Source: an uncultured Bacilli bacterium (GTDB lineage Bacteria; Bacillota_I; Bacilli_A; RF39; UBA660). From it: a stretch of 38,787 nt of DNA. The notes under the pieces are model-generated. The model was given only the letters and a program-made list of their open reading frames with translations, did no database searches and was not told the DNA's origin. The position numbers and the translations under genes were made by a program. The stretch is taken from NCBI GenBank assembly GCA_949425575.1, contig CASPVX010000006.1:1-38787 (forward strand). The letters run 5' to 3'. Shown here piece after piece: positions 34,495 through 38,787 of the stretch. The number at the start of each line of letters is the position of its first letter. Position 1 is the first letter of the stretch.

Positions 34495-35220
34495 ATGAAT
34501 AAAAATAAATTTTGTAAAATACTTCTTTCATTAATTGCTATTGTTATTATTTTTACACTAAGCTACTATAGTGAAGAAATAGAAAAAGCATATAATGATA
34601 TTTTCCTAAAAGAAGAAGTTAGATCATATGATATAGGTGAAATTCCAGAATACACTGGAGAAGATTACATAATTATAAATGATAATAAACCTAACTTTAG
34701 TGATGAAGAATTAACTACTGAATCTTTTGAAAAGTATAGCGATTTAGATTCTTTAAACAGATGCGGAATAGCATACGCAAATATTAGTAAAGATACTATG
34801 CCCACAGAAAAAAGAGGATCAATTGGAATGATTAAACCTTCAGGATGGCATACTATTAAATATGATAATGTTGATGGCAAGTATCTTTATAATAGATGCC
34901 ATTTAATTGGATATCAATTAACAGGAGAAAATGCCAATGAGAAAAATTTAATCACATGTACAAGAAATATGAATGCAAGTACTATGCTTAAATTTGAAAA
35001 TCAGGTTGCTGATTATATAGATGAAACAAATAATCATGTTCTATATAGAGTTACACCAATATTTGAAGGAACAAACTTATTGGCAAATGGCGTACAAATT
35101 GAGGCTAAATCAGTTGAAGATAATGGTAAAGGAATTTCTTTTAATGTTTATATTTATAATGTTCAAGACGGTATTGAAATAGATTATAGTAATGGTGAAA
35201 GTAAATTAAAAAGCGCATAA
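34495..35220 (+). CDS. DNA/RNA non-specific endonuclease (EndA/streptodornase-like)
   Basis: A 241-aa protein. An N-terminal membrane anchor or signal (ILLSLIAIVIIFTLSYY) is followed by a linker and the beta-beta-alpha-metal nuclease core: YLYNRCHLIGYQLTG, where the usual DRGH is NRCH with catalytic His136, then NEKNLITCTRNMN with the metal-binding Asn. EndA relatives degrade DNA outside the cell for uptake, nutrition or escape. The replaced Gly (Cys) before His is seen in some relatives. ATG follows AGGTAGGTG. The stop codon lies in its terminator. Confidence 0.9.
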   Translation: MNKNKFCKILLSLIAIVIIFTLSYYSEEIEKAYNDIFLKEEVRSYDIGEIPEYTGEDYIIINDNKPNFSDEELTTESFEKYSDLDSLNRCGIAYANISKDTMPTEKRGSIGMIKPSGWHTIKYDNVDGKYLYNRCHLIGYQLTGENANEKNLITCTRNMNASTMLKFENQVADYIDETNNHVLYRVTPIFEGTNLLANGVQIEAKSVEDNGKGISFNVYIYNVQDGIEIDYSNGESKLKSA

Positions 35221-35234
35221 TTAATGGCGCTTTT
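35209..35234 (+). terminator. Terminator of the endonuclease gene
   Basis: AAAAGCGC-loop-GCGCTTTT; the TAA stop is in the loop. The T tail is short. Confidence 0.75.
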
Positions 35235-35238
35235 ATTG

Positions 35239-35247
35239 TGCTATAAT
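35239..35247 (+). promoter_or_regulatory. Extended -10 promoter of the DUF3883 gene
   Basis: TG-C-TATAAT directly after the preceding terminator and about 19 nt before the start. Confidence 0.5.
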
Positions 35248-35265
35248 ATATTTATAGGTGATGTT

Positions 35266-36783
35266 ATGAGAAAACTAGAAGAATTAAGTAACTTAAAAGA
35301 ATATGCAAAAACAAAAAAATTTGATGAATTAAACTCTGAAGAGATTTTAAAAATAATGTCTCGTGACATTATTGATGATATTTGTGATGCATTTAATATA
35401 AGTAAAAAAGAATTTGAACAAACAAGAAAGAGAATGGGAATTAAAAACATATATATTTCCAATCCTTATAGAGATATAATTTGTCTTTTATATTATACAA
35501 ATTATAAATATCCAAATTTACAAAAAGAAAGATTTAATAAATTTTTACATGAATATCTTAATGACCGTTTTATATCTGTAGCGAACAAGCAATCATATAT
35601 TAAAAGATTGAATAATATTGATTGGTTTAGTTTAGACTTAAAAAATATTATTAAAGAAAATAATATTGATTTAAATTATCGTTTTAATAATTTAAAATAT
35701 GAATTGTCTGCCATTAACTATTTAGCAAAGCAAGAAAAAGAAGAAAGACTTAATGATTTTATTAATGCTAGCAAAGATTTTTATAATACACGAGTATACA
35801 CCAAACTCAAAAACTTAAAAGAAAATGGACAATGTTTTTCAAAAGATGATTTGACTTATGATCTTTTATATCAACTTTCAATTGTAGAAAATACACCCGA
35901 TAATCTTATTGGCGGATTATTTGATTTAACAAAAGAGCAAATTAGAAATATAAGAATTAAAAATGACTTACAAAATGTATTCGCTAAAAAATTAATAAAC
36001 CACCCTGAATTTATAAGATATCACTATACAAAAGATGGGATAGACTACTCACTATTTTCTGATAAAGAATTAGTTAAGTATACTTACAATAAACATTTGA
36101 AACAACTGGCAGAAGAAAAAAAATGGAGATTAGATGTTATTGATCATTATTTTGAAGAAAAAATGAAAGAATATGATAGTTTAGAAAAAATTTGTGAATC
36201 AGTAAATATGCTAAATTTAGAAAATGAAGAATATAAAGTTGAAACAAAAGAGCTAAAGCATAAAGGACATAACAATAAGGAAAAAAGAAAAAATAATAAA
36301 AATGGAAAAAGAATTAATCAAAAAAAAGCAAATGAAAATAAAATTGATTCAGGAACACTTGGTGAAGAAATCATTTACAAAGATGAAATCCAAAAATTAA
36401 AATCATTAGGTCTAGATCATTTAATTAATAATGTTAAATGGATAACTCAAACAGAAGATAAAAATATTACATTAGATGGTCTAGGATATGACATTATTAG
36501 TTTTAATGAAAAAAAAGAAAAAATATACATTGAAGTAAAATGTTCTACAACAAATAATTCTGATGAGTTAATTACATTTAATTTATCTGATAAAGAAGTA
36601 AAATTCATGAATGGCGAGCTTGATGAAATTGATAAAAACCACTGCTTTATATATTATGTTTACAACATTGATAAACAAAAGAAAACAGCAAATAAATATA
36701 TTATTGATCACAATGAATTTTCAAAATTTAATCTTATTCCCACAAATTATAAAATTGAAGAACGATATGAAAAAACACCATAG
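35266..36783 (+). CDS. DUF3883 protein with C-terminal PD-(D/E)xK-like nuclease fold
   Basis: A 505-aa protein from ATG 35266 (SD AGGTG). Residues 1-320 are helical and match no family I recognise, with Lys/Asn-rich stretches and a very basic linker (KRKNNKNGKRINQKK). From about 365 the DUF3883 domain begins (GTLGEEIIYKDEIQKLKSLG) with the core GYDIISFNEKKEKIYIEVKC near residues 407-426, giving the Asp and ExK expected of a PD-(D/E)xK site. DUF3883 is often found in restriction and other defence proteins. No methylase or partner gene is adjacent. A lone anti-phage nuclease is possible but unproven. Confidence 0.8.
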   Translation: MRKLEELSNLKEYAKTKKFDELNSEEILKIMSRDIIDDICDAFNISKKEFEQTRKRMGIKNIYISNPYRDIICLLYYTNYKYPNLQKERFNKFLHEYLNDRFISVANKQSYIKRLNNIDWFSLDLKNIIKENNIDLNYRFNNLKYELSAINYLAKQEKEERLNDFINASKDFYNTRVYTKLKNLKENGQCFSKDDLTYDLLYQLSIVENTPDNLIGGLFDLTKEQIRNIRIKNDLQNVFAKKLINHPEFIRYHYTKDGIDYSLFSDKELVKYTYNKHLKQLAEEKKWRLDVIDHYFEEKMKEYDSLEKICESVNMLNLENEEYKVETKELKHKGHNNKEKRKNNKNGKRINQKKANENKIDSGTLGEEIIYKDEIQKLKSLGLDHLINNVKWITQTEDKNITLDGLGYDIISFNEKKEKIYIEVKCSTTNNSDELITFNLSDKEVKFMNGELDEIDKNHCFIYYVYNIDKQKKTANKYIIDHNEFSKFNLIPTNYKIEERYEKTP

Positions 36784-36796
36784 TGGTGTTTTTATT
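36771..36796. terminator. Terminator of the DUF3883 gene
   Basis: AAAAACACCA-TAG-TGGTGTTTTT; the three-nt loop is the stop codon itself. A and T runs flank the stem on both sides, so it may work in both directions. Confidence 0.85.
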
Positions 36797-36844
36797 TTAC
36801 ATTTGACATTTTCTTTTACAGAAAACAATTATCTTTCTAATTTA

Positions 36845-38242
36845 TTACTTTTGACTATCATTAATTATATCTCTAGCTGCAACTAAACCTGTTGCTGCTG
36901 CTGTTACAATATTTCCTGCTTTTCCTGCTCCATCACCTATGAAATATACATCAAAATCTTTTAATTTAAAATTATTATCAGTTTCTATTTCATTACTGAA
37001 AAATTTTATTTCAGGTCCATATAGTAATGTTTCTCCATTACTAACTCCTGGAATAATTTCATTTAATTTATCCAATCCTTCAATGATATTTGTAATAATT
37101 CTATGCGGCAATACTAAAGCTAAATCTCCCGCTACGCAATCCTTTAAAGTTGGTGTTATAAAACCTTTATTAATTCTATGCCACTCACTACGTCTTGCCG
37201 TTTTTAAATCCTTAAGTGTTTGGATAATAGGTTTGCCATCGCCTAATACATTAGCTATTCGCGCAATACTTTCTCCATATTCTCTTGTATTTGTCACTGG
37301 TTCAGTTAATGTTACTTTACTAATAAAAGCAAAATTACTATTATTTGATTTTATTTCTTTTAAAGCGTGGCCATTAACACATATATATCCATAATAATTT
37401 TCTTTTGCTACAAATCCTCCTGGATTAGTACAAAATGTTCTTATTTCATCACCATAAGTATCTGTTTTAATAAAAATTGTTGGATCATAAATAACATTGC
37501 AAATTTTCTTTAATATTTCTTTACGAACCTCTACTCTTACTCCAATTTCTATGCTTTGAGAAACATATGGTATTTTATATTTATCTGCAAGTTCTTGAAC
37601 CCATTTAGCGCCTGTTCTTCCAGGGGCTACTACAACTTTAGCTGATTCATATGTTTTTGCTTCTCCTTTATAAATACATTCAACTTCATGCATGTCTTTA
37701 GTTTTACTGTGGATATCTAATACTTCTGTTTCATCTACTACCTGAACACCTTTTTCAATTAAATAATTAGTGAAGTTTTGAATATATGTTGGTAAATGAT
37801 CACTTCCTAAATGTTTTTGTTTGATTAAAAGAAGTCTTGCACCTACCATAGCCACTTTGCTTTTAATTTCCATAGCTTCATCCATATTAGATGGATATAT
37901 ATCACTATCCATACCAAATCTTGTGAAAATTTCTTCACAATCATCTATTAATTTATTAGCTAAATCTTCGTCCATATATTTAAATAAATCACTTTTTCCA
38001 AGTTTAGGGACAAAATTTAGTTTGCCATCTGAAAACGTCCCAGCTCCTCCATATCCTGATAAAACATGACAATGTTTGCAATTAGCGCACTTTTTAGTTC
38101 TAGTCATTGGACAAAATCTTTTATCAGCAAATTTACCTTGATCAATCAACAAAATATTTAAATCTTTGTTATTTGTTATTAATTCATAAGCTGTAAATAA
38201 CCCCGCTGGACCTGCTCCTATAATTATTACATCATACTTCAT
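36845..38242 (-). CDS. FAD-dependent dehydrogenase of the COG2509 type
   Basis: A 465-aa flavoprotein. The N-terminal dinucleotide fold is VIIIGAGPAGLFTAYEL. A Cys cluster follows (CPMTRTKKCANCKHC) and then GYGGAGTFSDGKLN. The C-terminus has the second FAD contact YFIGDGAGKAGNIVTAAATG. This layout matches the uncharacterised COG2509 FAD-dependent dehydrogenases. The four clustered Cys may hold metal or take part in redox chemistry (inference). ATG 38242 lies 8 nt after AGGAGG. Substrate unknown. Confidence 0.9.
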   Translation of the reverse strand: MKYDVIIIGAGPAGLFTAYELITNNKDLNILLIDQGKFADKRFCPMTRTKKCANCKHCHVLSGYGGAGTFSDGKLNFVPKLGKSDLFKYMDEDLANKLIDDCEEIFTRFGMDSDIYPSNMDEAMEIKSKVAMVGARLLLIKQKHLGSDHLPTYIQNFTNYLIEKGVQVVDETEVLDIHSKTKDMHEVECIYKGEAKTYESAKVVVAPGRTGAKWVQELADKYKIPYVSQSIEIGVRVEVRKEILKKICNVIYDPTIFIKTDTYGDEIRTFCTNPGGFVAKENYYGYICVNGHALKEIKSNNSNFAFISKVTLTEPVTNTREYGESIARIANVLGDGKPIIQTLKDLKTARRSEWHRINKGFITPTLKDCVAGDLALVLPHRIITNIIEGLDKLNEIIPGVSNGETLLYGPEIKFFSNEIETDNNFKLKDFDVYFIGDGAGKAGNIVTAAATGLVAARDIINDSQK

Positions 38243-38261
38243 ATAATGACCTCCTATAATT

Positions 38262-38270
38262 ATTATATCA
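38262..38270 (-). promoter_or_regulatory. Extended -10 promoter of the flavoprotein gene
   Basis: TG-A-TATAAT on the minus strand about 20 nt upstream of the start; no clear -35. Confidence 0.5.
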
Positions 38271-38302
38271 TTATTTAATCTCTTTTTTACATTTACCAAA
38301 GA

Positions 38303-38330
38303 AAAAGATATATTTAAAAATATATCTTTT
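38303..38330 (-). terminator. Terminator of addA
   Basis: AAAAGATATAT-loop-ATATATCTTTT followed by a T-rich tail on the minus strand; it overlaps the addA stop codon. Confidence 0.75.
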
Positions 38331-38787
38331 AATTTAGTTTAACAAGTTTTTCATCCATAATTGAATATAAATAAATATCTACTGTTTTATCACTAATGCT
38401 CATAATATAATCACGATAACCATTTAACTGTTTCATATAAACCTCATCTGCAGTATTTTTAAGTTTATAATCAATAATTGTAAACCTATCCTCATACTCA
38501 ATTAATAAATCAATAAACCCATGCATAAGCATACCATCTACTTCATAAATAAATTCATATTACTTATACAAATTAATAAAATCATCTAAAATATCAGAAT
38601 TAATAAAACGTTCCAATTTCCTTTTCTTAAATTCATCTATACCACTATAATCAGGATTAGAAAAATCTATAAGTTCAAATAATGAATGCATCTGTAAACC
38701 TAACTTAATATCCCTAACATACTTACCTATATAATCATATACCGAAGACAGAATATCATTAAAGGATAAATACTTTGTGCAGACTTT
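38329..38787 (-). pseudogene. addA: AddA (ATP-dependent nuclease subunit A), C-terminal part with internal TAA
   Basis: Reading from the right edge, one frame holds the RecB-type nuclease domain of AddA: LGLQMHSLFELIDFSNPDY with the first His, HGFIDLLIEY with catalytic Asp, FTIIDYKLKN with Asp-x-Lys, and KQLNGYRDYI with the Gln/Tyr motif. The frame is interrupted by TAA at 38533-38535, in LYK-stop-YEFIYEVDG, where AddA proteins have Glu or a similar residue (KEYEF); one base change from GAA explains it. The stop falls between the His and the catalytic Asp, so the product would lack nuclease activity. The helicase part lies off the window. Confidence 0.85.

Noticed and set aside
36611-36886. 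91-codon plus-strand frame over the end of the DUF3883 gene
   Set aside because: It overlaps a well-supported gene in another frame, crosses its terminator and has no recognisable protein features.
2082-38242. UGA read as tryptophan (genetic code 4)
   Set aside because: Conserved Trp codons are TGG and proteins are full length when TGA is treated as a stop, so no reassignment is visible.
1-38787. CRISPR arrays, tRNA or rRNA genes
   Set aside because: No regularly spaced repeats or cloverleaf/rRNA-like segments were seen by eye; a tRNAscan or Infernal run would settle this.

Overview
The window is A+T-rich bacterial DNA with Gram-positive signals: strong Shine-Dalgarno sequences, a CIRCE heat-shock operator, a long-form hibernation factor, LytTR regulators and an agr-type peptide quorum-sensing locus. 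A ClpB that lacks its N-terminal domain recalls Mollicutes. The best guess is an uncultured gut-type member of the Bacilli near the Erysipelotrichia/Mollicutes branch. The species cannot be named from this sequence. Trp is read from TGG, yet none of the 35 intact stop codons I checked is TGA: all are TAA or TAG.

Left edge (1-1980): the end of a probable integrated element, with a Fic-type AMPylase gene running off the edge and a tyrosine integrase broken by a one-base shift in an A8 run. Positions 2082-7300 are a housekeeping block on the minus strand (cspA, hpf, secA) with three tandem paralogous genes of unknown function between hpf and secA. Positions 7301-12151 are an agr-like locus. agrB and a newly called agrD lie on the plus strand. 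A converging minus-strand operon carries two AgrC-like kinases and two LytTR response regulators, which a deletion has damaged and joined.

Positions 12157-22297, all minus strand: a lipoprotein, a PMCA-type P-type ATPase, an HTH gene with a degenerate HD-GYP gene, a TetR/YhgE efflux-type pair with its operator, a short UvrD-like helicase and a metallophosphoesterase. Next come clpB under CIRCE and, divergently, mscL. Positions 25137-30309 are a tight five-gene operon: a CoaE-like kinase fused to a GT2 glycosyltransferase, an APH-fold kinase, a Rossmann/radical-SAM fusion, a Nudix hydrolase and a YgjV-like membrane protein. It looks like an undescribed biosynthetic pathway and is the leading candidate for a new system here.

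Right part (30547-38787): HelD, a small conserved protein, a DUF1003 membrane protein behind a long leader with an internal terminator, an exported WR(V/I)I-type protein, an EndA-like secreted nuclease, a DUF3883 protein, a COG2509-type flavoprotein, and the 3' end of addA interrupted by an in-frame TAA. Intrinsic terminators that overlap the stop codon recur through the window. No tRNA, rRNA or CRISPR array was seen.
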